Shown here piece after piece: positions 1 through 8,921 of a DNA stretch of 64,000 nucleotides. A model generated the notes under the pieces. It was not told the origin of the DNA. It was given only the letters and a program-made list of their open reading frames with translations, and ran no database searches. Both the position numbers and the translations under genes were made by a program. Numbering within the stretch: the first letter of the stretch is position 1; each line of letters begins with the position of its first letter. Source of the DNA: Rhodanobacter sp. FW104-R8 (GTDB taxonomy: Bacteria; Pseudomonadota; Gammaproteobacteria; Xanthomonadales; Rhodanobacteraceae); assembly GCF_001617365.1 (NCBI RefSeq), contig NZ_LVJR01000021.1, forward strand, positions 1 through 64,000, read 5' to 3'.

Positions 1-54
1 TTCGGCGTCCTCAAGTCCGGCAAACCGTTCGACCCAATCCTTCATGGGGCTTGA
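1..54 (+). pseudogene. C-terminal end of a transposase (probably IS110 family), cut by the window edge
   Basis: Frame 1 is open from the first base and ends at a TGA at 52-54, giving a 17-residue tail (FGVLKSGKPFDPILHGA). The GVLKSGKPFDP tail resembles the C-termini of IS110-type transposases, which often end with a GVLK-type segment followed by a PFDP-like motif. The family call rests on a short recognised motif and cannot be confirmed from 17 residues. Whether the upstream copy is intact cannot be seen. A repeat begins about 20 bases downstream. Confidence 0.42.
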
Positions 55-73
55 TCTCGATAACAGTATCTAC

Positions 74-132
74 GAAGCAAGAGCCATCGCGCACGACCGA
101 AGGGAGTCCCTTGTGTACAGGGTGCTCTCCTT
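74..132 (-). repeat. 59-bp dispersed repeat, copy 1 (GTAGGAGC-type REP composite)
   Basis: The reverse strand of this segment aligns end to end with 8863-8921, including an AGCACCCTGT start, a central CACAAGGGAC...CCTTCGGTC hairpin and a CTCTTGCTTC end. It belongs to the GTAGGAGCGC-starting REP-like family also seen at 12727. It lies between the transposase tail and the 3' end of the aldo/keto reductase gene. Confidence 0.7.
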
Positions 133-148
133 AAAAAAAACCGCGATT

Positions 149-1189
<1,041 letters not shown>

Positions 1190-1215
1190 TTAGGCCCCGT
1201 AATCCGAATGCACTT

Positions 1216-1230
1216 ATGATCGACATTCAT
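1216..1230. promoter_or_regulatory. Candidate LysR-type operator (T-N11-A)
   Basis: In the 115-bp divergent spacer the sequence ATGA-N7-TCAT forms a short dyad containing a T-N11-A motif, the usual core of LysR-family binding sites. It lies 18 bp before the regulator start, where autorepression and control of the divergent reductase would be expected. The evidence is motif and position only. Confidence 0.3.
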
Positions 1231-1247
1231 CAATCGGTCGTCGGCAC

Positions 1248-2141
1248 ATGGCGCGCGAAAACTACAACGACCTGCAGGCCTTCCTCGCTGTGGCGCGGGA
1301 GCGCAGCTTCACGCGTGCCGCCGCGCAGCTCGGCGTGTCGCCCTCGGCGCTCAGCCACACCATCCGCGCCCTGGAAGCGCGGCTCGGCCTGCGCCTGCTC
1401 ACCCGCACCACGCGCAACGTCGCCCCCACCGAAGCGGGCGAGCGGCTGATCAAGGCACTGACGCCGAACTTCGAGGACATCGACACGGCCCTCGCCGGCC
1501 TCAGCGAACTGCGCGACAAGCCCAGCGGCACCATCCGCATCACCACCGGCGAACACGCCGCCAGCACCATCCTGTGGCCGGTGTTGCGCAAGCTGCTGCC
1601 GGACTACCCGGACATCCGCATCGAGGTGATCAGCGATTCCAGCCTCACCGACATCGTGGCCGAGCGCTTCGACGCCGGCATCCGCCTCGGCGAACAGGTA
1701 GCCCGGGACATGATCGCCGTACCCATCGGCCCGCCGATGCGCATGGCCGTGGTCGGCTCGCCGGACTACCTGGCCTCGCGCCCCAAGGTCAAGACACCGC
1801 GCGACCTCACCGGCCACGACTGCATCAACCTCCGCTTCCTCACCCACGGTGGCCTGTACGCCTGGGAGTTCGAGAAGAAAGGCCGCCCCCTGAACGTGCG
1901 TGTGGAAGGCCGGCTGATCTTCAACAACACCCGCCACATCATTACCGCGGCACGCGACGGCTTCGGCCTGGCCTGCGTGCCCGAGGACATGGTGCGGACC
2001 GACATCGCGGACGGCAGCCTGCAGCGCCTGCTCGCCGACTGGTGCCCGCCCTTCCCCGGCTACCACCTCTACTACCCGAGCCGGCGGCAACCTTCGCCGG
2101 CGTTTTCGCTGTTGGTGGACGCGTTGCGGAAGCGGGGCTGA
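1248..2141 (+). CDS. LysR-family transcriptional regulator
   Basis: 297 residues. An N-terminal winged helix-turn-helix occupies roughly residues 5-63 (FTRAAAQLGVSPSALSHTI). A periplasmic-binding-like effector domain follows (about residues 90-295), containing the PDIRIEVISD and GFGLACVPEDM segments common in the DsdA/AaeR-like subgroup that often controls oxidoreductases. It is transcribed away from the aldo/keto reductase, which it probably regulates. The effector is unknown. It ends 43 bp from the convergent serine hydrolase gene. Confidence 0.95.
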   Translation: MARENYNDLQAFLAVARERSFTRAAAQLGVSPSALSHTIRALEARLGLRLLTRTTRNVAPTEAGERLIKALTPNFEDIDTALAGLSELRDKPSGTIRITTGEHAASTILWPVLRKLLPDYPDIRIEVISDSSLTDIVAERFDAGIRLGEQVARDMIAVPIGPPMRMAVVGSPDYLASRPKVKTPRDLTGHDCINLRFLTHGGLYAWEFEKKGRPLNVRVEGRLIFNNTRHIITAARDGFGLACVPEDMVRTDIADGSLQRLLADWCPPFPGYHLYYPSRRQPSPAFSLLVDALRKRG

Positions 2142-2184
2142 TACCTGCCCGGCACGCCGCGAATGGTTTCGGCGCCTTCCCGAT

Positions 2185-3390
2185 TCAGTGCGTCGCCGGC
2201 TGCCGTTCCGCATCCACCGCACGCTTGATGGCTGCCACAAACTCGCGCCGCGCGGCGACCAGCGCCTTGGACGTGGCATGCGGCCAGGCACCCACCTGGG
2301 CAATCACCAGCTGGCGCGCGGGATCGACGTAGACCATCTGACCAAAGATACCGATCGCCGCATAGCTGCCGTCGATATCCGTCCACCACAGATAGCCGTA
2401 GCCGCGGTCGGGCGCATCGACGCTGGCCTGACTGCGCACCGCGCCTTGCAACCAGGCTGCAGCAATCACCGGCTTGCCGTCGATGCGGCCACCGTCAAGC
2501 ATGAACTGCCCGATGCGCGCGTAGTCGCCCAGTGTGGCCGACAGGCCGCTGCCGCCGGTGTCGCTGCCATCGCATTCGTCCTTGATCCAGTACGCATCGG
2601 CGGCCATACCGTACGGCTGCCAGATAGTCTGCGACAGGTAGGCAGCCAGCGAACGGCGCGTGGCACGCTGCACCAGGATGCCGAGCAGGTCGGTTTCCGC
2701 GGTGTTGTAGTTCCAGTGCGTGCCGGCGGGCCATTGCCGCGGCTGTTTCTTCAGGTACGACAGCACATGCGCCTGGCCGTCGACACAGGCGCCGAGATAC
2801 ATCTGCGCCACATCCGACTTGGCATCGGCGTAGTCCTCGTTCCAGTGCACGCCGGAGGTCATCGTCAGCAACTGCTGCACCGTGACATCGGCGTAAGCGC
2901 TGTCGCGCAGTTCCGGGATGTACGTGCCCAGCGTGTCGTCAAGGCTGCGGATGTCGCCCCGCTGCAGCGCGATCCCGAGCAAGGTGGAGGTGACCGACTT
3001 GGCCACCGAAAACGACTCCCAGCGCTGCTCCGGCCCGAAGCCCAACGCATAACGCTGCAAACGGATGCGACCACGCTGCAACACCATCACCCCGGCGATG
3101 TGGTGCTCGTCCATGTAACTGGTCAACCACGCCGACCCACCCTGCCCGCCCAACGCCAGCGTCTGGCCCTGCGGCAACTCGTGGACATGCGTGCCGTGCG
3201 CCGCACGGTCACTGGGAAACAACTTGCCCATCCGCCGGAACTGCGCCTCGCGCTGCGCCTGCGGCCAGAACAGCACCACCTCGCGTTGCTCGCCGATGGT
3301 CGGGGCGCGCTGCTCGCTGGCTGCCAACGGCAGCGAGATGGTCAGGCAGAGTGCGGCGGCGAGCAGGCGGAGGCAGATGGCTGAATACAT
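2185..3390 (-). CDS. Beta-lactamase-fold serine hydrolase, exported
   Basis: About 401 residues if the start is the ATG preceding MYSAICLRLL, which gives a clean signal peptide ending near ALAAS-type residues (about 25). An in-frame ATG at 3423 is possible but lacks a ribosome site and adds a non-signal extension. The nucleophile motif SxxK is S128-V-A-K131. A YNTAETDLLG segment near residue 228 supplies the general-base tyrosine region as in 6-aminohexanoate-dimer hydrolase/EstB-type enzymes. Family PF00144 (class C beta-lactamase-related) includes esterases and peptidases. The substrate is unknown; periplasmic location is inferred. Confidence 0.85.
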   Translation of the reverse strand: MYSAICLRLLAAALCLTISLPLAASEQRAPTIGEQREVVLFWPQAQREAQFRRMGKLFPSDRAAHGTHVHELPQGQTLALGGQGGSAWLTSYMDEHHIAGVMVLQRGRIRLQRYALGFGPEQRWESFSVAKSVTSTLLGIALQRGDIRSLDDTLGTYIPELRDSAYADVTVQQLLTMTSGVHWNEDYADAKSDVAQMYLGACVDGQAHVLSYLKKQPRQWPAGTHWNYNTAETDLLGILVQRATRRSLAAYLSQTIWQPYGMAADAYWIKDECDGSDTGGSGLSATLGDYARIGQFMLDGGRIDGKPVIAAAWLQGAVRSQASVDAPDRGYGYLWWTDIDGSYAAIGIFGQMVYVDPARQLVIAQVGAWPHATSKALVAARREFVAAIKRAVDAERQPATH

Positions 3391-3671
3391 GGCGAAGCGT
3401 GCCGGACGTGGTTGCGGAGCCATCATTTTACCGATCATTGTCGGAATGAAGGCCGGTCGTTGTCGGAAAGGGCACGATTCGTACCCGGCTAAAATCCGGC
3501 TCACCAAGTGCTTTCCGACTCTGGCCCCGCCTTCACGCCCTCGTTCCGGACACGGTGGTCCCATTAGTGATCCATGAGCCGGCGCTGAGTATCAGCTCGT
3601 TGGTTCACTGGTTCGAGCGGCGCCCGCGCAAGCCGGCGACGCCATGTTGTACAACTCCAAAGGAGCTCTCG

Positions 3672-4175
3672 ATGATCAAGCGCATGCTTCCCCTACTGAT
3701 CGGACTGTCGGTTTGCAGTGTCGCCCTCGCGCAGGATCCAACTGCCACCACTCAGTCGGCGACAACGACCACCCGGACCACCACCACGGCTTCCACCTGG
3801 ACCACGCAACCGCCAACCGGCGCGTTGAGCGAGGATGCCATCAAAACCGCGATCGCCAACGCCGGCTACAAAGAGGTCAAGGGCTTGAAGTTCAAGGACG
3901 GCGTATGGCGCAGCAAGGCCCGCGGCGGCAACAAGCAATGGGTCGAGCTCGCCGTGGGACCGGTGAACGGCAAGGTTTACGTCAACGACGCACCGTCCAA
4001 ACTCAACAAGGACGAGGTCACGGCCAAACTGACTGCGGCCGGCTACGAGAACGTCCATGACGTGGAGTACAAGCACGGCCTGTGGAGCGCTGACGCCAGG
4101 ACCAAGAGCGGCAGTGACGTCGACCTGCTGGTCGATCCGGACGATGGCAGCGTGGTAGCCAAGTCACGCGATTGA
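3672..4175 (+). CDS. Secreted PepSY-domain protein
   Basis: 167 residues. The start ATG follows a strong AAAGGAG site and opens a signal peptide (MIKRMLPLLIGLSVCSVALA). A threonine-rich spacer (about residues 22-50) follows. Two repeated PepSY-like units come next, each with an AGY(K/E)...V pattern and a VYVND or DLLVDPDDG end (about residues 55-110 and 115-165). PepSY domains are small periplasmic modules linked to peptidase inhibition or metal/redox sensing; no specific role can be assigned. A hairpin terminator begins 25 bases after the stop. Confidence 0.8.
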   Translation: MIKRMLPLLIGLSVCSVALAQDPTATTQSATTTTRTTTTASTWTTQPPTGALSEDAIKTAIANAGYKEVKGLKFKDGVWRSKARGGNKQWVELAVGPVNGKVYVNDAPSKLNKDEVTAKLTAAGYENVHDVEYKHGLWSADARTKSGSDVDLLVDPDDGSVVAKSRD

Positions 4176-4406
4176 CGCGTTGCGCTTGCGATGGTCACAG
4201 AAGCCCGGTGCGCAACGCATCGGGCTTTTCGGTGATGTCCACCGTCGAAAGCGGAGTGTATCTAGCCATCCTTGGAATAGAGTTTTCAGCGATTCGGCTG
4301 AAGCGTTGAGACCGATCGTGCTCAAGTCAAGTTCGTTTGGCCGCGCTTCAACTAGTCCCGACCACTGATCACGCAGATTGGTTACCGCTGCTATGGCCTG
4401 TTCCAT
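4164..4406 (-). CDS. Small hypothetical protein in a low-GC islet
   Basis: An 80-residue frame of unrecognised family. Its ATG is preceded by AGGGGAGAGACAGCA, an excellent ribosome site. The N-terminal half looks like a folded helical protein (MEQAIAAVTNLRDQW...), while the C-terminal 25 residues are arginine- and proline-rich and run through the terminator of the convergent PepSY gene, overlapping its stop by 12 bases. Base composition is visibly more AT-rich than both neighbours. It may be a real small gene, or the 5' remnant of a transferred gene fused by chance to downstream sequence. Confidence 0.38.
   Translation of the reverse strand: MEQAIAAVTNLRDQWSGLVEARPNELDLSTIGLNASAESLKTLFQGWLDTLRFRRWTSPKSPMRCAPGFCDHRKRNASIA
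4201..4229 (+). terminator. Rho-independent terminator after the PepSY gene
   Basis: Twelve-base arms (AAGCCCGGTGCG and CGCATCGGGCTT, one G-T pair) with a three-base loop, followed by TTTTC. It lies 25 bases after the PepSY stop codon. Confidence 0.8.
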
Positions 4407-4455
4407 TGCTGTCTCTCCCCTGAGATGAAAAGCACCGTATTGCTATTAGCGGCTC

Positions 4456-5658
4456 TCAAATTTCCAAACAATCAAACCGCCGATCCGCCTCCACCTCGGC
4501 GTCATAGTCCACATCCGCCCGATCAAACCCGAACAGCTGCAAGAACTCGTGCTTGTAGCCGACGTAGTCGGTGATCTGCTTGAGGTTTTCGGTGGTGACG
4601 GTGGGCCAGAGGGTTTTGCAGGGGATCTGCACGTCGTCGCGCAGTTCCCAGTCGTCCAGGCGCAAGCGGCCTTCGTCGTCGGTGGGTGCGGGGGCGCCGT
4701 CGGCGCGGTAGAGGCGGTCGTGGAACAGGCGGTTGGCCTGTTCGATCGGGCCTTCGTGGATGCCTTTCTCCTTCATGATCTTGAAGGCGATGGACACGTA
4801 CAGTGGGATCACCGGGATGGCGGCGCTGGCCTGGGTGACCACGGACTTCATCACGCCGACGTAGGCGTCGAGGCCGGGGTGGCGGCTGCGCAGTTGCTTG
4901 GCGGTGTTGTCCAGGTGCTGCTTGGCCTGACCCAGGGTGCCGTGCCAGTACATCGGCCAGGTGATCTCGGTGCCGATGTAGCTGTAGGCGACGGTCTTGG
5001 CGTGCTCGGCCAGCACGCCGGCCTTGCTCAGCGCGTCGATCCACAGCGCCCAGTCCTCGCCGCCCATCACGGTGACGGTGTCCTTGATTTCCTGCTCGGT
5101 GGCCGGCTCGACGGTGGCCTCGATCACGGTGTCCTTGTTGGTGTCGACCGAGGTGTTGGTGAACGGCTGGCCGATGGTCTTGAGCGCCGAGCGCACCACT
5201 TCGCCGGTGTCCGGCAGCTTGCGCACGGGCGAGGCGAGCGAATAGACCACCAGGTCGATCGGGCCGCCCATTTCGTTCTTGATGATCTCGATCGCGCGCG
5301 CGCGCGTTTCGTTGGCGAACGCGTCGCCGTTGATCGACTTGCTGTACAGGCCGGCCTGCTTGGCGGCCTTGTCGAACGCGGCGGAGTTGTACCAGCCGGC
5401 GGTGCCGGTTTTCTCCGCGCTGCTGGGCTTCTCGAAGAACACGCCGAGCGTGGCGGCGCCGTAGCCGAACGCGGCGGTGATGCGCGAGGCCAGGCCGTAG
5501 CCGGTGGAGGCGCCGATCACCAGCACGCGCTTCGGGCCTTTGCCTGCCGCATGGCCCGCGGCCTGGGTGACCTTGATCTGGTCGATCACGTTGTGCTCGC
5601 AACCGACCGGGTGGGCGGTGATGCAGATGAATCCGCGGACTTTGGGCTTGATGATCAC
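4456..5658 (-). CDS. fabV: Trans-2-enoyl-ACP/CoA reductase FabV
   Basis: NADH-dependent enoyl reductase that completes the elongation cycle of fatty-acid synthesis; FabV is the triclosan-tolerant isoform. The GTG start at 5658 is chosen because AGGAG sits eight bases upstream and the protein then opens with (M)[16 protein letters not shown], the usual FabV N-terminus. The ATG at 5700 has no ribosome site. The length is 400 residues, as in the family. The nucleotide site [11 protein letters not shown] and the catalytic Y-x8-K motif ([10 protein letters not shown]) with its preceding [13 protein letters not shown] context are intact. It appears monocistronic, upstream of the low-GC islet. Confidence 0.95.
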   Translation of the reverse strand: MIIKPKVRGFICITAHPVGCEHNVIDQIKVTQAAGHAAGKGPKRVLVIGASTGYGLASRITAAFGYGAATLGVFFEKPSSAEKTGTAGWYNSAAFDKAAKQAGLYSKSINGDAFANETRARAIEIIKNEMGGPIDLVVYSLASPVRKLPDTGEVVRSALKTIGQPFTNTSVDTNKDTVIEATVEPATEQEIKDTVTVMGGEDWALWIDALSKAGVLAEHAKTVAYSYIGTEITWPMYWHGTLGQAKQHLDNTAKQLRSRHPGLDAYVGVMKSVVTQASAAIPVIPLYVSIAFKIMKEKGIHEGPIEQANRLFHDRLYRADGAPAPTDDEGRLRLDDWELRDDVQIPCKTLWPTVTTENLKQITDYVGYKHEFLQLFGFDRADVDYDAEVEADRRFDCLEI

Positions 5659-5765
5659 TCGGGTGGCTCCTGCTGGTATTCGGCTGCCGGTATCAGGCAT
5701 TCCGCCATATTAACCAAGCGGGGCGGCCATGCGCTGCCGTAGGGAACGACGCCCGAGACTTCCCC

Positions 5766-5839
5766 GTAGGAGCCCGCTGGCGGGCGATGCCTTCCCCGGA
5801 TGCCAAAGACAAGAGCATCGCCCGCCAGCGGGCTCCTAC
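5766..5839. repeat. REPIN-like inverted repeat that supplies the cutC stop codon
   Basis: Perfect 25-base inverted arms (5766-5790 and 5815-5839) beginning GTAGGAGCCCGCTGGCGGGC enclose a 24-base spacer. Each arm contains its own short palindrome. This is the structure of two REPs in inverted orientation. The cutC stop codon TAG (5836-5838) is the TAG of the GTAGGAG head. Confidence 0.85.
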
Positions 5840-6558
5840 ATCGCGTGCAAGGCAGTCGCTAGCGCGCGGACGCGTGCGACATCGCTGCGCAGCTCGCCGC
5901 CTTCCATCTCCGACGACACGGCCCGCGCGCGCCGCATGCCGGATGGCAACCGGCACTTGGCGGACGCATGGAACTCGCGGGCACCGGTAGTGGCGGCCAG
6001 GGCCGCGACGTTCTGCGCGGTGACGCCCGCACCGGGCATCACCGCCAGGCGCCCGCCGGCCTGCGCCACCAGTTCGCGGATCAGCGCGGCGCCCTCTACG
6101 GCGCTGGCCCGCGCACCCGAGGTCAGCACGCGCTCACAGCCCAGCGCGACGATGTCCTCCAGCGCGCGCACCGGGTCGCGGCTCATGTCGAAGGCGCGGT
6201 GGAAGGTTACGCCCAGTTTGCCGGCGGCGGCGACCAGGGTGCAGCAACGCGCCATGTCCACGTCGCCATCGGCGTCGAGCACGCCGAACACCACGCCGTC
6301 GCAGCCCAGCGCCACGCAGGTTTCGATGTCCCGCTGCATCGCCTCGCATTCCAGCTCGCTGTAGAGGAAGTCGCCGGCACGCGGGCGGATCAGCACGTAC
6401 AGCGGAATGCGCAGGCGTTCGCGGGCCAGCGCGATCTGCGCATGCGACGGCGTGAGGCCGCCCAGTTCCAGCGCGGTGCAGAGTTCGACCCGCCCCGCCC
6501 CGCCTTCCTGGGCGGCCAGCGCGGAGGCGACCGAGTTGGCGGCGATCTCAAGCATCAT
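5836..6558 (-). CDS. cutC: CutC family protein
   Basis: About 240 residues, TIM-barrel protein of the CutC family. It carries the usual signatures MLEIAANS at the N-terminus, RVELC, IRPRAGDF, GCDGVVFGVLD and VTFHRAFDM, and a C-terminal FHASAK. It was historically linked to copper homeostasis, but the biochemical role remains unsettled. Start choice is between adjacent ATG codons at 6558 and 6555; a TTG at 6564 is unlikely. It lies 12 bases downstream of the glycosylasparaginase gene on the same strand, so the two are probably co-transcribed. Its TAG stop lies inside a repeat element. Confidence 0.92.
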   Translation of the reverse strand: MMLEIAANSVASALAAQEGGAGRVELCTALELGGLTPSHAQIALARERLRIPLYVLIRPRAGDFLYSELECEAMQRDIETCVALGCDGVVFGVLDADGDVDMARCCTLVAAAGKLGVTFHRAFDMSRDPVRALEDIVALGCERVLTSGARASAVEGAALIRELVAQAGGRLAVMPGAGVTAQNVAALAATTGAREFHASAKCRLPSGMRRARAVSSEMEGGELRSDVARVRALATALHAM

Positions 6559-6570
6559 GGGCAAGCGGGA

Positions 6571-7620
6571 TCATGAATAGCTCGTCGTGTAGACGCTTTG
6601 CGACGGGACCAGGGCGTCCTGCTTTTTCGCATCGCACACGGCATAGGAGAAGCCGTGCTGGATGGCGTAGGCGCCAACCTCGCCCTCGCGGTTCATCGCC
6701 AGGAAGCCGACCTGCAAGGTCTTGGAGGCTTCGCGGCGCTTCTTGACGATGCGCATCACCGCCTCCTTGCAGGCCTCGTGCGGCGAGCGGCCCTGGCGCA
6801 TCAGTTCGACCACCAGGAAGCTGCCGGCATTGCGGATCACCTCCTCGCCCACGCCGGTGGAAGTGGCGCCGCCGACCTCGCCATCCACGTACAGGCCGGC
6901 GCCGATGATCGGGCTGTCGCCGACGCGGCCGCGCATTTTCCACGCCATGCCGCTGGTGGTGCAGGCGCCGGCCAGCTTTCCGTGCGCATCCAGCGCGAGC
7001 ATCCCGATGGTGTCGTGGTTGTTGGCGCCGCCGGGCATGCCGGTGGTACCGCCCTTGCCGTAGTCATGCACCTCGCTGTTGATCGACGGCTGGTACTTCG
7101 CCGTCTTCAGCCATTCGTGCCAGGCCTGCTCGGCCTCGGGCGTGAGCAGGTTCTGCTTCCTGAAGCCTTGCTCCAGCGCGAACTGCAGCGCGCCTTCGCC
7201 GACCAGCAGCACGTGCGGCGTGCGTTCCATCACGCGCCGTGCCACCGAGATCGGATGCTCGATGTATTCCAGGGCGGCCACCGCTCCGCAGTTGCCGTCG
7301 GCGTCCATGATGCTGGCGTCGAGGGTGACGTGGCCGTCGCGGTCCGGGTAACCGCCCTTGCCCACGCTGTGGTTCTTCAGGTCCGACTCGGGCACCTGCA
7401 CGCCGGACTCCACCGCGTCCAGCGCGTGGCCGCCCTTGCCCAGGATCGCCCAGGCCGCCTGGTTGGCGGCGATGCCGAAATCCCAGGTCGAGACGACCCG
7501 CACGTTCGACGTTTTCGGGAGCCGGGCCGCCGGCCATGCGGCCAGCCGGTCGCCCCACGCGAACATCGAAGCCGAAGCCCCCAGCAGGGAGGCCTTGAGG
7601 AAACGCCTGCGGTCGGTCAC
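6571..7620 (-). CDS. Glycosylasparaginase-type Ntn-hydrolase, Tat-exported
   Basis: About 349 residues. The RRRFLKAS motif plus hydrophobic stretch at the N-terminus is a twin-arginine signal, implying folded export. The family's autocleavage site is NHDTIGM, where Thr becomes the new N-terminal nucleophile. The substrate-loop GRVGDSPIIGAG matches aspartylglucosaminidases, which hydrolyse GlcNAc-asparagine or related isoaspartyl/asparaginyl bonds. I prefer the GTG start at 7620, seven bases after AGGAG; an ATG at 7626 is only one base from it. cutC follows after 12 bases. Confidence 0.88.
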   Translation of the reverse strand: MTDRRRFLKASLLGASASMFAWGDRLAAWPAARLPKTSNVRVVSTWDFGIAANQAAWAILGKGGHALDAVESGVQVPESDLKNHSVGKGGYPDRDGHVTLDASIMDADGNCGAVAALEYIEHPISVARRVMERTPHVLLVGEGALQFALEQGFRKQNLLTPEAEQAWHEWLKTAKYQPSINSEVHDYGKGGTTGMPGGANNHDTIGMLALDAHGKLAGACTTSGMAWKMRGRVGDSPIIGAGLYVDGEVGGATSTGVGEEVIRNAGSFLVVELMRQGRSPHEACKEAVMRIVKKRREASKTLQVGFLAMNREGEVGAYAIQHGFSYAVCDAKKQDALVPSQSVYTTSYS

Positions 7621-7642
7621 CAGCATTCTCCTGATCCGGAAA

Positions 7643-7669
7643 TAAAGAAACCCCGCACAGGATGCGGGG
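7643..7669 (-). terminator. Terminator of the cold-shock gene
   Basis: Seven-base stem CCCCGCA/TGCGGGG (7651-7657 and 7663-7669), followed on the minus strand by TTTCTTTATTT. It lies 35 bases after the csp stop codon and before the glycosylasparaginase gene, so csp is probably monocistronic. Confidence 0.8.
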
Positions 7670-7703
7670 TCTCGTTCGTGCTTTACAACGTTGGCCTGGA
7701 AGA

Positions 7704-7907
7704 TCAGGCGGCTTCGACTGCCGATGCCTGGGCGCCCTTGGGGCCCTGGGTCACTTCGAACTGCACGCGCTGGCCTTCCTGCAGGCTGCGGAAGCCCTTG
7801 GAATTGATCGCCGAAAAATGGACGAACACGTCCTCCCCGCCGTCCTCAGGCGCGATGAAACCGAAACCTTTGGCATCGTTGAACCATTTGACCGTACCGA
7901 AACGCAT
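7704..7907 (-). CDS. Cold-shock domain protein (CspA family)
   Basis: 67 residues forming a single OB-fold cold-shock domain. Both RNA-binding motifs are present: RNP1 (KGFGFI) and RNP2 (VFVHF), after the invariant MxxGTVKWFN opening. These proteins bind single-stranded RNA and melt structures as RNA chaperones. The ATG follows AGAGG at eight bases. About 159 bp without a gene precede it, enough for the long 5' leader typical of csp mRNAs, although I could not identify a definite structure there. It ends in an ASAVEAA tail, common in proteobacterial members. Confidence 0.96.
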   Translation of the reverse strand: MRFGTVKWFNDAKGFGFIAPEDGGEDVFVHFSAINSKGFRSLQEGQRVQFEVTQGPKGAQASAVEAA

Positions 7908-8066
7908 TGCGTGAACCTCTGGATCCATGGAATGGGTGCGCCAGGATCTGCGCTGAACCACTGTTCTCCCCCTCGGTTCGCCGCCCTGGCCGGAGAAAAG
8001 TAACAATATGTGAAGGCCGAGTGCAATACGAAAATATCCGGGCAGTGCACGAATTCGCCATGCCGC

Positions 8067-8828
8067 TCAGCTTTGCAGCATCGCGGCGAGGATGCGCGGC
8101 ACCTCGGCGGTGGCCGCCGCCAGGTGGGCGAAGATCTCCTCGATGCTGATCTCCGCTTCGTCGCCGCAGCCGGCGGCGAAATTGGCGACCAGCGCCAGGC
8201 AGGCGTATTCCAGCCCCAGCTCGCGCGCCAGCGCCGCCTCGGGCATGCCGGTCATGCCGACCAGGTCGCAGCCGTCGCGCTTCAGCCGGGCGATCTCGGC
8301 GCGGGTTTCCAGCCGCGGCCCCTGGGTGGCGCCGTAGCAGCCGCCGCCGACCACCTCGACGTTCGCCGCGCGCGCCGCCGCCAGCAGTTGCAGGCGCAGC
8401 GCCTCGGTATACGGCTCGCTGAAGTCGATGTGCTTCACCTCGGCGCCCTCCACGTCGCAATAGCTGGTGGTGCGGCCGTGGGTGTAGTCGATCAGCTGGT
8501 CGGGCACCACGATCACCCGCGGCCCCATGTCGCCGCGGATGCCGCCCACGGCGTTGACTCCCACCACCCGGCGCGCGCCCAGGCTGTGCAGCGCCCACAG
8601 GTTGGCGCGGTAGTTGACCCGGTGCGGCGGCAGCGTGTGGCTCTCGCCGTGGCGGGCCAGGAAGGCCACGCGCCGGCCGGCGAAATCGCCGAGCACCACG
8701 TCGCCGGACGCCGCGCCGTAAGGCGTATCCACTGCATGCCGCGCGGCATTCTCCAGGCCCGGAAACTGGTACAGGCCGCTGCCGCCGATGACGGCGAGGT
8801 CGATGGGGGCGTGGTCAGGATGAGGCAT
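8067..8828 (-). CDS. S-methyl-5'-thioinosine phosphorylase (MTAP family)
   Basis: 253 residues from the ATG giving MPHPDHAPIDLAVIGGSGLY; a longer frame upstream has no plausible start. The purine-nucleoside phosphorylase family 2 fold is shown by GGSGLY (phosphate loop), ARHG, and NYRANLWAL. NAVGGI and GMTGMPEAALARELG match the methylthioinosine-specific branch described in Pseudomonas rather than adenosine-type MTAP. It would split methylthioinosine, derived from methylthioadenosine after polyamine or quorum-signal synthesis, into hypoxanthine and MTR-1-phosphate. The hpt gene lies directly upstream on the same strand. Confidence 0.85.
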   Translation of the reverse strand: MPHPDHAPIDLAVIGGSGLYQFPGLENAARHAVDTPYGAASGDVVLGDFAGRRVAFLARHGESHTLPPHRVNYRANLWALHSLGARRVVGVNAVGGIRGDMGPRVIVVPDQLIDYTHGRTTSYCDVEGAEVKHIDFSEPYTEALRLQLLAAARAANVEVVGGGCYGATQGPRLETRAEIARLKRDGCDLVGMTGMPEAALARELGLEYACLALVANFAAGCGDEAEISIEEIFAHLAAATAEVPRILAAMLQS

Positions 8829-8862
8829 CGTGGTGATCCGTCTGCAGATGATGGACAAAGAC

Positions 8863-8921
8863 GTAGGAGCGCACCCTGTCCACAAGGGACTTCCTTCGGT
8901 CATGCGCGGTGCTCTAGCTTC
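8863..8921 (+). repeat. 59-bp dispersed repeat, copy 2
   Basis: Starts GTAGGAGCGCACCCTGT and ends CTCTAGCTTC. It aligns over its full 59 bases with the reverse strand of 74-132. An internal hairpin AAGGGACTTCCTT is shared by both copies. It overlaps the start of the next inverted repeat by a few bases. Confidence 0.75.

Noticed and set aside
5659-5700. ATG start for fabV at 5700
   Set aside because: It has no ribosome site and adds 14 residues before the family's normal N-terminus; the GTG at 5658 has AGGAG at eight bases.
6559-6564. TTG start for cutC at 6564
   Set aside because: ATG codons at 6558 and 6555 give the usual MLEIA opening, and no ribosome site favours TTG.
7908-8066. Riboswitch or thermosensor upstream of the cold-shock gene
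   Set aside because: The length suits a csp leader, but I could not identify a conserved structure or cold-box sequence.
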